This document shows, one piece after another, positions 8,585 through 16,437 of a stretch of 64,000 bases of DNA. The DNA lies in contig CAYUZT010000002.1 in assembly GCA_964449445.1 (NCBI GenBank), positions 62,001 to 126,000 of the forward strand. The letters run 5' to 3'. Under the pieces are notes generated by a model, which was not told the DNA's origin, searched no databases, and saw nothing but the letters and a program-made list of their open reading frames with translations. Numbering within the stretch: the first letter of the stretch is position 1; every line of letters starts with the position of its first letter. The position numbers and the translations under genes are program-made. Origin of the DNA: JABFSS01 sp964449445. Lineage in GTDB: Bacteria > Patescibacteriota > Gracilibacteria > Peribacterales > Peribacteraceae.

Positions 8585-9268
8585 TCACACAATCCTTCTC
8601 TCGCAGACTTTTCCTTTTATCATTGCGACATTGTAGGCTCCCATCTTTTTTCTTATGCATGCGATTCTTCGTATGTGCTGTCCAGAAAAATGTACCGCTA
8701 CACCATCATCAATCGCGATACCGGGAGCGATCTTCCCGGTTTTCATTAATCGATGATACAATGGCCGTCTGTCTTTCTCTCCCGAGTAGTGTGGACAGCA
8801 ACTGCCTTTGATAAATCCAAGACAGTCGAGGGGTTTGAGCGTCTCCGCCCATGAATCCGTAACTCCTTGCTCAAACCAACAGATGGCACCGGCGCTCACG
8901 CCACTCAAAACAATTCCTTTTTCCCACGCTTCACGAAGGATCTTGTCGATCCCCCACTCGCGCCACACAGTGAGCATGCTTTTGGTGTTCCCTCCGCCGA
9001 CGAAAATCGCGTCTTGCGTGAGCAGAGATTTGCGCAGGTCCGGTGTTCGCTCGAACAGAGGAATATGCGATGGACGGCAATTGAGACGAGAGAATGTGGC
9101 GTAGAAATTCGCAATGTACTTGGGCGAATCGCCCGTTGCGGTGCCAAAAAAGGCAATGCGCGGGCGGCGCGCCTTCGTTTGCGCAAGGATATAGGTCTCA
9201 AAAACAGGCTCTTCATCCGGCTTTGCGAACCCGCTCCCGCCAATGGCGATGATCTGACGATGTTTCAT
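8585..9268 (-). CDS. Peptidase S51 family protein (dipeptidase E / cyanophycinase-like)
   Basis: A 227-residue cytoplasmic serine peptidase-like protein. IIAIGGSGF and AIFVGGGNTKSML match S51 enzymes, and the nucleophile serine is in VLSGVSAGAICWF (GxSAG). Residues PHYSGEKDRRPLYHRLM fit the region bearing the catalytic histidine. Substrates would be Asp-containing dipeptides or isoaspartyl/cyanophycin-like material; specificity cannot be read here. ATG at 9268 is preceded by GGGGAG and by TAGAAT eight bases upstream; a longer reading would only translate a dispersed repeat. Confidence 0.8.
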   Translation of the reverse strand: MKHRQIIAIGGSGFAKPDEEPVFETYILAQTKARRPRIAFFGTATGDSPKYIANFYATFSRLNCRPSHIPLFERTPDLRKSLLTQDAIFVGGGNTKSMLTVWREWGIDKILREAWEKGIVLSGVSAGAICWFEQGVTDSWAETLKPLDCLGFIKGSCCPHYSGEKDRRPLYHRLMKTGKIAPGIAIDDGVAVHFSGQHIRRIACIRKKMGAYNVAMIKGKVCERRIV

Positions 9269-9276
9269 CGCTCCCC

Positions 9277-9291
9277 ATTCTATGCTAGAAT
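9277..9291. promoter_or_regulatory. Overlapping divergent -10 elements
   Basis: ATTCTA-TGC-TAGAAT is an inverted repeat giving TAGAAT on the plus strand (9286-9291, as extended TGCTAGAAT) and TAGAAT on the minus strand (9282-9277). The minus hexamer ends eight bases before the S51 peptidase start. The plus one would drive the small helical protein gene at 9364. The two polymerases could not bind at once. Confidence 0.5.
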
Positions 9292-9299
9292 AATCAGAA

Positions 9300-9362
9300 A
9301 CCCATACTTCGCTCCGCTCAGTACTCGCTCCGCTTACTTCACTTCGCTCAGTACACAAGCGC
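9300..9362. repeat. Dispersed CTTCGCTCCGCTCAG-type repeat
   Basis: Repeated CTTCGCTC/CACTTCGCTCAGTAC units fill the leader between the divergent promoter and the gene at 9364. Related GAGCGAAGCGAG palindromes occur at about 43640-43690, 54027-54075 and 63750-63782 (inside the SAM riboswitch). Confidence 0.5.
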
Positions 9363-9363
9363 T

Positions 9364-9714
9364 ATGCCCGTACCTCTTCTGCCACCGCCCGCAGCGCCAA
9401 AAATACCGACCGGCCGTGAGCTTTTCGACGCGCTCATGGCGCACATTGAACTGGAGCTGGTGACGGAGAATGCGAAAAAATTGCAGGAGCAGTACAAAAA
9501 TGAAACTCCCCAGGATCACAAGCAGCGGATGAAGCACTACGACCTCGCCTATGAGCGGTACGATCAGGCGTACAAGGACTACATGGCGACGCTCGACGCG
9601 CAGGTTGCCCGCTACCGCCGTGAATCGTTTGCCCATACGGAACTTAAGGACCGAGCCAGTGACGAAGGACTTCTCGGTCAATTTGGCAATTTCTTCCAGC
9701 AAGCCGCTGCATGA
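9364..9714 (+). CDS. Small helical protein, family member 1 of 4
   Basis: A 116-residue hydrophilic, probably all-alpha protein of no recognised family. It is clearly paralogous to genes at 10482, 16092 and 25029: all share an N-terminal 'G-x-[EQ]-[IL]-[YF]-D/S-x-[IL]-M-x-x-I-E-x-[DE]-L' segment, then 'E-T-x-[QE]-x(4)-R-x(3)-Y-x(3)-[FY]-x-x-Y' and a final helix. This copy reads GRELFDALMAHIELEL and ETPQDHKQRMKHYDLAYERYDQ. No signal peptide. Its stop overlaps the start of the next gene (ATGA). The pairing with a larger partner suggests an adaptor, chaperone or co-structural role, which is inference. Confidence 0.7.
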   Translation: MPVPLLPPPAAPKIPTGRELFDALMAHIELELVTENAKKLQEQYKNETPQDHKQRMKHYDLAYERYDQAYKDYMATLDAQVARYRRESFAHTELKDRASDEGLLGQFGNFFQQAAA

Positions 9715-10337
9715 GATCATTCAATTATTTTCATTGGCGAGGAACATCCGAAGGCCGCCTCGTCCATTTTGAAATGCAGCAGCCCGACGTTAACGACGCC
9801 GATGATGCAAGCATCAAGAGGCAGCAGAGGCTCGAGGGGGCGAGGCCATCAGATCAAAAACAAAAAACAGAGCAGGCCAATACAAAGAGTGACGGACAAG
9901 AAGATGGCAAGAAGTTGGAAGTGGCTGACAGAAAAGAATCTGAAGTCGAAAAGACAGAGAACCGCATCAACAAGGCCAGTGCGGATCTAGCCGCACAGAA
10001 GAACTCTATTAGTACAATCGACAAAACCAACATGAAACTGCAGCAATATGCTTCGAAGAACAGTAATCCTGATAGAAGCAGGAGCGTGGATGCAGTTACT
10101 GAGGTCGCTGCTTTTCCCATAACAGCAGGTTTATCTGAAGCATCCGACTTTGAAACGAAAACCAATACAAAGAAGCCCGAAGCTCAGCTTCAAGCAACAG
10201 CCACAGAACGCTCTGCTGATGATACTGCCAATCAAAACACAATGGAGAACAAGCAAGCGCAGGCAGCAAGCAACGAACAGCCGGTTGAACAAGCTGCAGG
10301 AGGGCAGGCTGTCCAAAAACCAGAAGGCGCGCGATAG
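9711..10337 (+). CDS. Gln/Lys/Ala-rich coiled-coil protein, partner of the small helical protein (module 1)
   Basis: A 208-residue low-complexity, highly charged protein starting MRSFNYFHWRGTSEGRLVHFE; the 'SEGRLVHF' stretch aligns with 'SEHRLCFN' and 'REHRLCRV' at the N-termini of the partners at 10842 and 16438. The rest is Gln/Lys/Glu/Ala rich and predicted coiled coil or disordered, without cysteine or membrane segments. Translation is coupled to the upstream small gene (4-base overlap). It may be a shortened member of the large-partner family. Function unknown. Confidence 0.6.
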   Translation: MRSFNYFHWRGTSEGRLVHFEMQQPDVNDADDASIKRQQRLEGARPSDQKQKTEQANTKSDGQEDGKKLEVADRKESEVEKTENRINKASADLAAQKNSISTIDKTNMKLQQYASKNSNPDRSRSVDAVTEVAAFPITAGLSEASDFETKTNTKKPEAQLQATATERSADDTANQNTMENKQAQAASNEQPVEQAAGGQAVQKPEGAR

Positions 10338-10425
10338 AAATATGGGTATAGACAACCTCGGAGGAGCCGAACCGATTTTCGAGTACTATTTCCTCACACT
10401 TCCCCTGTTTCACAAGTGCCAGGGT

Positions 10426-10454
10426 TTGAGAGAAACGCAGAATTCTGGTAGTAT
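10426..10454 (+). promoter_or_regulatory. Sigma70-type promoter of module 2
   Basis: TTGAGA (10426-10431), a 17-base spacer and TAGTAT (10449-10454) make a good housekeeping promoter. The predicted start near 10461 leaves about 20 bases of leader without a Shine-Dalgarno sequence before the ATG at 10482. Confidence 0.6.
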
Positions 10455-10481
10455 TGTGAGATTTCGCGATACCAAAACCCA

Positions 10482-10826
10482 ATGCCCACACAGAAAACAG
10501 ATACGGCAGATTTCGCAACACTCCCCGCAGGTGAGCAGATCTACGACACGATCATGGCGCAGATCGAGCCCGATCTGCTGACGGCCTCGACCGTGAAAAC
10601 GGACGCACCGGAGGACGGTGAAGCGCTGGAGGCATACGGCGCGCGCATGGCTCGCTACCGCAAGGCATTCGCGCTCTACGAGAAATGTTTTGAGGCGTTT
10701 GTTACGCATCTGCGAGATGAATCCAGGAAAACAAAACTTGCCGCCCGCTTTGCTGCAGAGCAGCAGACTCACGACACGGAGGAAGCGGCGGCGGAAAAAC
10801 TTCTTTCGGATATGGCCACTACATAA
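10482..10826 (+). CDS. Small helical protein, family member 2 of 4
   Basis: A 114-residue paralogue of the genes at 9364, 16092 and 25029; closest to the 16092 copy (both have GxQIYDxIMxQIEPDL and YDKCF/YEKCF). The opening reads AGEQIYDTIMAQIEPDLLTA, and the middle helix RMARYRKAFALYEKCFEAF. Acidic and alanine rich, no membrane segment. It lies 15 bases before the 1260-residue partner and shares its promoter. Function unknown; the strict gene pairing is the main clue. Confidence 0.7.
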   Translation: MPTQKTDTADFATLPAGEQIYDTIMAQIEPDLLTASTVKTDAPEDGEALEAYGARMARYRKAFALYEKCFEAFVTHLRDESRKTKLAARFAAEQQTHDTEEAAAEKLLSDMATT

Positions 10827-10841
10827 TTTCCCCATCTCAGT

Positions 10842-13800
10842 ATGGACACACACACTCTTTATCCCCGGCACAGTTACTCACTCAGCGAGCATCGGTTGTG
10901 CTTCAATATTCCGGAAGGAGCGACGCCAGAGCCGCCTGTTCCTGATGAAATCCAAAGAAAAGTGGAAGCGAGTGAGAAGGCTCAGGGGACAAATGCAGAT
11001 GCGGTACTCAAGGCCATAACCGCGGCAAACCAAGTCACTCAACAGGGTGGCTTCCAGGGAGCGGCGGCGCTTGTGGGGCTGGAAAAAATTACGCAGGACA
11101 CAATCAGTAAGAATGCTGCGGCAAAGAAGGCGGCAGCCCCCCTACCCGAAGTGAGCAGTCTTCAAGATGCCCTTAATAGGGCCCAGGGCATAAAACAGGA
11201 TGCTGCCACAACGAAGGTCGGTGCGCAGGGAAAGCTGAATTTCCAGGATATGATCAAGCTTGGACAGAATGTTATCGCGCCCGTTGAGAGCATTGTGAAG
11301 CAGGGTGCAAATGTGCTCGCTGACCAGGTGAAAAGCGGAGTCGATAGCGTGGAAAAGCAGTTCAGCAGCTTCCAGAAAGAATTGTCCGCGCTCAACAAGC
11401 GTCTCGAAGCCGCTCCAAATGCGGAGGAGAGAGGAAAGATCCAAAGGGAGATCGCCTTCCATGTATTCAGCGGCGTTTTGTCGGTGGGGCGGATCATCAT
11501 GAATACCCTGCGGGGCTTAACGGGTGCGCCGTCGGTTGCTCCGGCAGCTCCTACTACTCCACCACCGGCGCCAGGAGTTCTTCCATCGGGTCCCACTGGT
11601 GGTCCAACCGGCAGGCCGCCGGAAGTTGCCTCTGAGCGGTTCCCCAACGTACGCGAGGTTCGAAATACCAAGCAGGAAGCCTTCAACCGTGCAGGACCCG
11701 AAATCAAGAATGCGGCGGAGCGCGGGAAACTTTTTGCCGAGTATCAGGCTGCCGCTGACAGGATTCGCCCTTTCAGTATTCTTACGGAAGAAGGTCGAAC
11801 TCAGCGAGCAAAAATTCGTGAAGAAATGGCGGGCACTCTAAAACGTATTGATGCATTAGATCAGGGAGGACAAAGCCCGGAAGTCGCAGCAGACCTTAAG
11901 CGCAGTAGCGAACTTGATGCCCAAAATGCAAAACTTTCTGTTGATCCAGTGAGGAATCGTGATCAGATTGCCAAAAACAATGCCGAACTCGCAGCTATTG
12001 AAAAAAGAGTTGCACAGGCCGGTAAAACCAATGCAGAACAGCAAAAATATGTAAAAGAACTTATTGCCGAGACAGAGAGACGCCAAAAAATGGTTGTTAA
12101 TGAGACATCGGGAACCGAATTCAGCGCTGTATTCAGCAATGTTCGGCTTGATGGTACAGCTGCGAATCTGACCGAAAATCCCGAACAAGGCGACAAGATA
12201 TTCGTCACATTCAAAAATGGTGGGTTGAATCTTGCGAACACAGAGGTGCAGAATCTGGCCAAACTCATGGCCCCGCTCGGGATGACTTTGGAGGGAAGAG
12301 GCAATGTTCTTACTATCAGTGTCCCACCTTCATTTTATACATCAGGAGAAAGCGTGATAGCGGTTGCCGGCGCAGCAGCCGGAAAAATAATCACTAATTC
12401 AATAAATCAAGAGCATCGTGATTTTTGGGGGGAGATCGCCCGCCTCGGCACGAGCGCGGAAAGTGGATCCAAGGCCGGATCGCCGGAAGCCAAGAAAGCC
12501 GAGCAAGATAAAACTCTTGCCGAGACTCCGGCAACCCGACTGGAAGCATTCACAAAGCGGCGCGCCTTATTGGCAAGTAGCACGGATACACTCTTCAGAC
12601 GGCTTGAGGGCAGCGTGTTCCTCGGCCTCGGTCGTCCAAGCGATGCGGCTCCCCGCACAGAGGTCAACTACAAGTCGCTCGTCGGAAACATCGATACCGA
12701 ACTCCAGCATTTGGCAACGGCAAGCACGGCGCTTGAGGGAAATCCGAAAGCCACTGTGGATAAGGTGATGAAAGAAATCGCCGCGCGCCAGGAGCAACTC
12801 GCGAAAATGCGCCCGGGCATTGTGAAAACGCTCAATGAGGTTGTCGCAAAGAATAAAGCGGATACCGATAAGAAGGAAGCCGCTGCCAAGGTTGCTGCGC
12901 CAACTCCTGCAGAACAAAAACAGGTGAAAGACAAAGCCGCAACCACTCTCCCCACAACGCCACAAGCAGCAAAAAAGGCCGCAACCAACCTTCCATCGAC
13001 TCCCGCGCAGGAACAAGCGAAGGGATCGGCCAACACGCCAGTGAATCGGCCGGACGTACAGGCAAAAATGAAGGCAGTTCCTCCAACTCCCGAACAGATA
13101 CAACAGCAAAACAAAAAGAAATCCCCAACGACGCTTCCTCCCAATGCTCAGGCATCGAAAAAAGCCGGTGAAACGGGCCAGGCTGGCTTGAAAGTAGACG
13201 CCAAGGCCGCTGCTGAAAAACAGGCAGTGGCAGGACAAAAACTCACGCTCGAAGAAATTGGGAAGCTGGTGAACCCATTTGGCATCGACGGTCAGGCCAT
13301 CTTTAAAGCCATCACCGATCTTCTTCCGGACAATCGGATCGATCCAAAAACTGCTAAAGAGCAAATGGCCAAGCTACAGAAGAGACTCGAGCAGTACGGC
13401 GAGGCCGGCCAGGCAATCTGGAAGAGAATTCAGGAAGGACCGAGGAAAATAACTGCAACGACTCCTACTACTCCAACGGATACGCCAGCAGGCCCGCTTG
13501 AATATTACAGTCAATTTTCGAATCCAACGTCGTCACCCGAAGTCCTCACCCCGGTTCTTACGGCCTTCATGAATGAGCGTGCGAAGCTCGAGGCGGTGAC
13601 AAATCCAGCATTCCGCGGAGTGCAATCTCCTGCAGGTCAAACCGAATTCAATATCAACAGTTTTATAAGCACCGCGCAGCGCGAGTCGAACTTCCTGACG
13701 CTCGGTTTGAATGCCGCTCTCCAGGGTAGTTCCAAGGAAGTTGCCGCGAAAGTGACAACGGCAGTAGAAGCCCGTCAGGGAGCGCTGACGAAAATGCAAT

Positions 13801-14624
13801 TCGATGCGCGTGCGATTCGGGATGGAATCCAGAAAGCTGCAACGGAGGCCAAAGCCAGAATTGAATCCGACAGGCGTATTGCAGAGTTCGAGAAAACCGC
13901 CGGCCAGCTTGCGAAGGAAACGAGCAATGCTGTTAACAATCTCCAGGCAACTCCCACCGATGGTAATTACTACGCCGCCCGGGATGCGATTGATAACGAG
14001 CGCAGTCACTTTTTGAACATCTACGCTGCCGTTGACGGCAATACTCCTGGTGAGCAGAACAGAGTTGGTGCTGCTGTGACGAAGCGCCGGTTCGAATTAC
14101 AGGACATAAACAAGACCGTCGAAGCTATTGGTGCGGATCTTGAGAGAAAGGGAGTGCAGCAGAGATCAGAAGCCAATAACCTCGTCGCGAATTTCAACAA
14201 GCAGCGTGACGCACTCTACAAAACGACCGAAGCAGCATTTACGAATCTCGATAGTACATTCACAGATCGTTCAAACCTCCAGAGAGCGTTCAAGAATGCC
14301 AATAACTTAGCTGAGGCGGTCACACAAGAGCGCTTACATTTGAACAACGTCGACAATGCCGTCACGGGCAGCTCTCCGGAGCGGCAGAAGACCGTCCGTG
14401 CGGAAGTCGCAAACCGACTTGAGCGACTGGAGAACCTGGATGAAGCCGCGCAGAGGGCCATCAATGTGCTCAATATCGAGATCAGAGCAGAACAGCAGCG
14501 TGCATCTCAGCCTGAGACACAGGGCAATCAAACATATACATACGAGCAACCTTCTAACGGTCCTCAGCGCCGCGTGCTCTTCCCCCGCATTCGCAATTTC
14601 CTTAACCGCAGACGCGGACGGTAA
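10842..14624 (+). CDS. Large (1260-residue) coiled-coil repeat protein, partner of module 2
   Basis: No recognised family. The N-terminus carries the shared SEHRLCFN motif. Then: a helical region to ~200, a hydrophobic patch (HVFSGVLSVGRIIMNTLRG) followed by a Pro/Gly-rich hinge (~225-265), a coiled-coil segment (~270-420), a possible globular part (~425-530, FSNVRLDGTAANL...), a Lys/Ala/Pro-rich tail-like segment (~680-790) with recurring 'TTLPxxxQAxKKA', and helical repeats. At least four copies of a ~80-residue unit ('ER..L..[IV]..A[VL].G[NS]...V...[VA]..R...L..[ML]') occur at ~625-680, 945-985, 1050-1100 and 1150-1205. No signal peptide. Very low cysteine. A cytoplasmic structural role is inferred. 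Confidence 0.65.
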   Translation: MDTHTLYPRHSYSLSEHRLCFNIPEGATPEPPVPDEIQRKVEASEKAQGTNADAVLKAITAANQVTQQGGFQGAAALVGLEKITQDTISKNAAAKKAAAPLPEVSSLQDALNRAQGIKQDAATTKVGAQGKLNFQDMIKLGQNVIAPVESIVKQGANVLADQVKSGVDSVEKQFSSFQKELSALNKRLEAAPNAEERGKIQREIAFHVFSGVLSVGRIIMNTLRGLTGAPSVAPAAPTTPPPAPGVLPSGPTGGPTGRPPEVASERFPNVREVRNTKQEAFNRAGPEIKNAAERGKLFAEYQAAADRIRPFSILTEEGRTQRAKIREEMAGTLKRIDALDQGGQSPEVAADLKRSSELDAQNAKLSVDPVRNRDQIAKNNAELAAIEKRVAQAGKTNAEQQKYVKELIAETERRQKMVVNETSGTEFSAVFSNVRLDGTAANLTENPEQGDKIFVTFKNGGLNLANTEVQNLAKLMAPLGMTLEGRGNVLTISVPPSFYTSGESVIAVAGAAAGKIITNSINQEHRDFWGEIARLGTSAESGSKAGSPEAKKAEQDKTLAETPATRLEAFTKRRALLASSTDTLFRRLEGSVFLGLGRPSDAAPRTEVNYKSLVGNIDTELQHLATASTALEGNPKATVDKVMKEIAARQEQLAKMRPGIVKTLNEVVAKNKADTDKKEAAAKVAAPTPAEQKQVKDKAATTLPTTPQAAKKAATNLPSTPAQEQAKGSANTPVNRPDVQAKMKAVPPTPEQIQQQNKKKSPTTLPPNAQASKKAGETGQAGLKVDAKAAAEKQAVAGQKLTLEEIGKLVNPFGIDGQAIFKAITDLLPDNRIDPKTAKEQMAKLQKRLEQYGEAGQAIWKRIQEGPRKITATTPTTPTDTPAGPLEYYSQFSNPTSSPEVLTPVLTAFMNERAKLEAVTNPAFRGVQSPAGQTEFNINSFISTAQRESNFLTLGLNAALQGSSKEVAAKVTTAVEARQGALTKMQFDARAIRDGIQKAATEAKARIESDRRIAEFEKTAGQLAKETSNAVNNLQATPTDGNYYAARDAIDNERSHFLNIYAAVDGNTPGEQNRVGAAVTKRRFELQDINKTVEAIGADLERKGVQQRSEANNLVANFNKQRDALYKTTEAAFTNLDSTFTDRSNLQRAFKNANNLAEAVTQERLHLNNVDNAVTGSSPERQKTVRAEVANRLERLENLDEAAQRAINVLNIEIRAEQQRASQPETQGNQTYTYEQPSNGPQRRVLFPRIRNFLNRRRGR

Positions 14625-14648
14625 ATTTTTCTCTTCGCACTCTTTCTC

Positions 14649-15257
14649 ATGACCACTTCCTCCCTCCAAGACCAGCTCTTCACGGACGTTGCAGGCTACA
14701 GCCTGTCGTCCGCGGGCAAAGTGGCTATGGGCCGCGAGGCGGATCCCGCACTCACGTACGGGGAATGCACGCCTGAAGCGGTAGAGCACATCCTCACAAT
14801 CACAGGCGCAAAGCCCGGCGAGGTCTTCTGCGATCTTGGCTCAGGCACGGGGAAAATGGTCATCTACGCCGCGTTCCTCGCGCCATTCAAAAAGTCTATT
14901 GGCATCGAGCTGCTCCCCGAACTCCACATGGCAGCTGAGCATGTCGCGGAGCGGTACCGAAAGGAAATTCAGCCAGGGCTTCCAGACAGGCGCCGAGAAA
15001 CGGCGCTCTGTTTCCGCTTGGGCGATATTTTTGAAGCAGACATCAGCGACTGCGACATTGTCGTGAGCCACTGTTGCACGTGCTTTGATGATGCACTCAT
15101 GCAGAAGCTCTCCGAGAAGCTTGAGGAATGTAAAAAGGGTGCGCGCATCGTCACGATCACGCGCGGACTCTCGTCCCCCCACTGCACACTTGTCAGCGTC
15201 ACTCCATGTCTGATGGGCTGGGGACAGGCAACGGCGAATTTGTATATCAAGCGTTAA
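14649..15257 (+). CDS. DOT1-like SAM-dependent methyltransferase, copy 1
   Basis: A 202-residue class I methyltransferase resembling DOT1-type lysine methyltransferases: TYGECTPEAVEHIL precedes motif I VFCDLGSGTGKMV, then SIGIELLPEL (the acidic residue that binds SAM ribose). The DOT1 'NNFAF' catalytic loop is replaced by SHCCTCFDD. It is followed by GARIVTITRGL. A tandem paralogue lies downstream, and both sit between two large Lys/Ala-rich proteins, so those may be substrates (inference). No Shine-Dalgarno sequence; 24 bases after the large gene, probably one transcript. Confidence 0.75.
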   Translation: MTTSSLQDQLFTDVAGYSLSSAGKVAMGREADPALTYGECTPEAVEHILTITGAKPGEVFCDLGSGTGKMVIYAAFLAPFKKSIGIELLPELHMAAEHVAERYRKEIQPGLPDRRRETALCFRLGDIFEADISDCDIVVSHCCTCFDDALMQKLSEKLEECKKGARIVTITRGLSSPHCTLVSVTPCLMGWGQATANLYIKR

Positions 15258-15317
15258 CAATCTTCGTTGCGGCCAGAAAGGCCGCGCTCATTATCCGACT
15301 ACTTTTCCCTCTCCCCT

Positions 15318-15920
15318 ATGACCGCTACCGAGCTCCATGACCTCCTCTTCGGTACCGTCCAGGGCTACTCGCTCTCCGCATCCGGCCGTTCCAAGGTCGG
15401 GCGCGAAGCGGATCCCATTCTCACGTACGGAGAAATCACGCCGGAGTCGGTGCAGTACATGATGGATGTCACAGCCCCCCAGCCGGGAGAGGTCTTTTAC
15501 GATCTTGGCTCCGGGACGGGCAAAGCCGTGATCTTCGCCGCATTCATGGCACCCTTCAAGCGTGCGACGGGCATCGAGCTGATTGAAGATCTGTGGCAGT
15601 CGGCCAGCGACTCGGCTGCGCGTTACCACAACGAAGTGAAGCCGCTACATCCAGAAAAGCACGAGCAGGAGGTCGATTTCCGCTTCGGCAGCATGTTCGA
15701 TCACGATACATCCGACGGCGATGTATTCTTTACACACTGCACGTGTTTCGACGATCCGATGATGGATCAGATCAGCAAGAAGCTGGAAGCCTGCAAGCCG
15801 GGCACGCGCGTAATCACCGTCACCAAAGGTCTCACCTCGCCCGAATTCGATCTCGTCCACTCCACGCCGTTTCGGCTTGGATGGGGCGAGGCGACATTGT
15901 GCTTCTATAAGAGGAAATAA
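15318..15920 (+). CDS. DOT1-like SAM-dependent methyltransferase, copy 2
   Basis: A 200-residue paralogue of the preceding gene with the same order of motifs: GREADPILTYGEITPESVQ, VFYDLGSGTGKAVIF, ATGIELIEDL, THCTCFDDPMM and RVITVTKGL. The ATG at 15318 gives a length and N-terminus (MTATELHDLLFGTVQGYSLS) that align with copy 1 (MTTSSLQDQLFTDVAGYSLS); a longer reading from 15267 adds unrelated residues. Divergence between the copies is even over the length, so the duplication is old and both seem maintained. Target unknown. A TTC-loop hairpin follows the stop. Confidence 0.75.
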   Translation: MTATELHDLLFGTVQGYSLSASGRSKVGREADPILTYGEITPESVQYMMDVTAPQPGEVFYDLGSGTGKAVIFAAFMAPFKRATGIELIEDLWQSASDSAARYHNEVKPLHPEKHEQEVDFRFGSMFDHDTSDGDVFFTHCTCFDDPMMDQISKKLEACKPGTRVITVTKGLTSPEFDLVHSTPFRLGWGEATLCFYKRK

Positions 15921-15922
15921 GC

Positions 15923-15939
15923 GCACGTCTTCGACGTGC
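15923..15939. repeat. Short perfect hairpin GCACGTC-TTC-GACGTGC
   Basis: Seven-bp stem, three-base loop, three bases after the methyltransferase stop. It belongs to a set of GTCTTCGAC-centred hairpins also found at 46352-46393 and 53287-53307. No T-run follows, so a transcript-stabilising or repeat identity is as likely as termination. Confidence 0.5.
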
Positions 15940-16060
15940 AATGCATCCGCCGTGCGGCCGAAAAGTCGTACGTTTTTCTTTGCGTCGGCAGTCCACAATT
16001 CGGGCCTTCAAGAGCCCATGTTTGAGGCGTCTGAATATTCCAAAGTGCGTCAAAATGAGC

Positions 16061-16066
16061 TATAAT
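16061..16066 (+). promoter_or_regulatory. -10 element of module 3
   Basis: Perfect TATAAT, 25 bases before the ATG at 16092. The -35 region (around TTCCAA, 16038-16043) is poor. Confidence 0.5.
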
Positions 16067-16091
16067 AGTAAGATTTTCCATACAAAGACCA

Positions 16092-16430
16092 ATGCCAGAT
16101 TCCGCAGGAACGGCACAGGTAACGGGGGCCTCGGGCACCCAAATCTACGACGTAATCATGTCGCAGATTGAGCCCGATCTCGTCTCGAGCATGGCAGCGG
16201 AACTCAGCAATAAATACATCAGTGAGACGAAGCAGCAGCACGATGACCGGATGGAAAGATACAAGCGCGCGTTTGAACTGTACGACAAATGTTTTTCCGC
16301 GTTCATGGTCGCGATGACCGACGAGGCGAAGAAAGCGAAATTCTCCGCGCGTACGGCTGCCGAGGCAAAGTCGCGTAGCGAAGACGAGCAGGCCGAGAGC
16401 GGGTTGCTCTCGCAGATCTCTTCCATCTGA
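16092..16430 (+). CDS. Small helical protein, family member 3 of 4
   Basis: A 112-residue paralogue of the genes at 9364, 10482 and 25029. The first half reads GTQIYDVIMSQIEPDLVSSM, then ETKQQHDDRMERYKRAFELY and DKCFSAFMVAMTDEAKK. Charged, all-helical in appearance, without signal peptide or cofactor motif. Seven bases separate its stop from the 1023-residue partner. The repeated small-gene/large-gene order (three times) argues that the two products act together. Confidence 0.7.
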   Translation: MPDSAGTAQVTGASGTQIYDVIMSQIEPDLVSSMAAELSNKYISETKQQHDDRMERYKRAFELYDKCFSAFMVAMTDEAKKAKFSARTAAEAKSRSEDEQAESGLLSQISSI

Positions 16431-16437
16431 ATTTCTC

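Noticed and set aside
9269..9358. N-terminal extension of the S51 peptidase (TERSEV repeats)
   Set aside because: The residues are a translation of a dispersed CTTCGCTC repeat and cover the divergent promoter.
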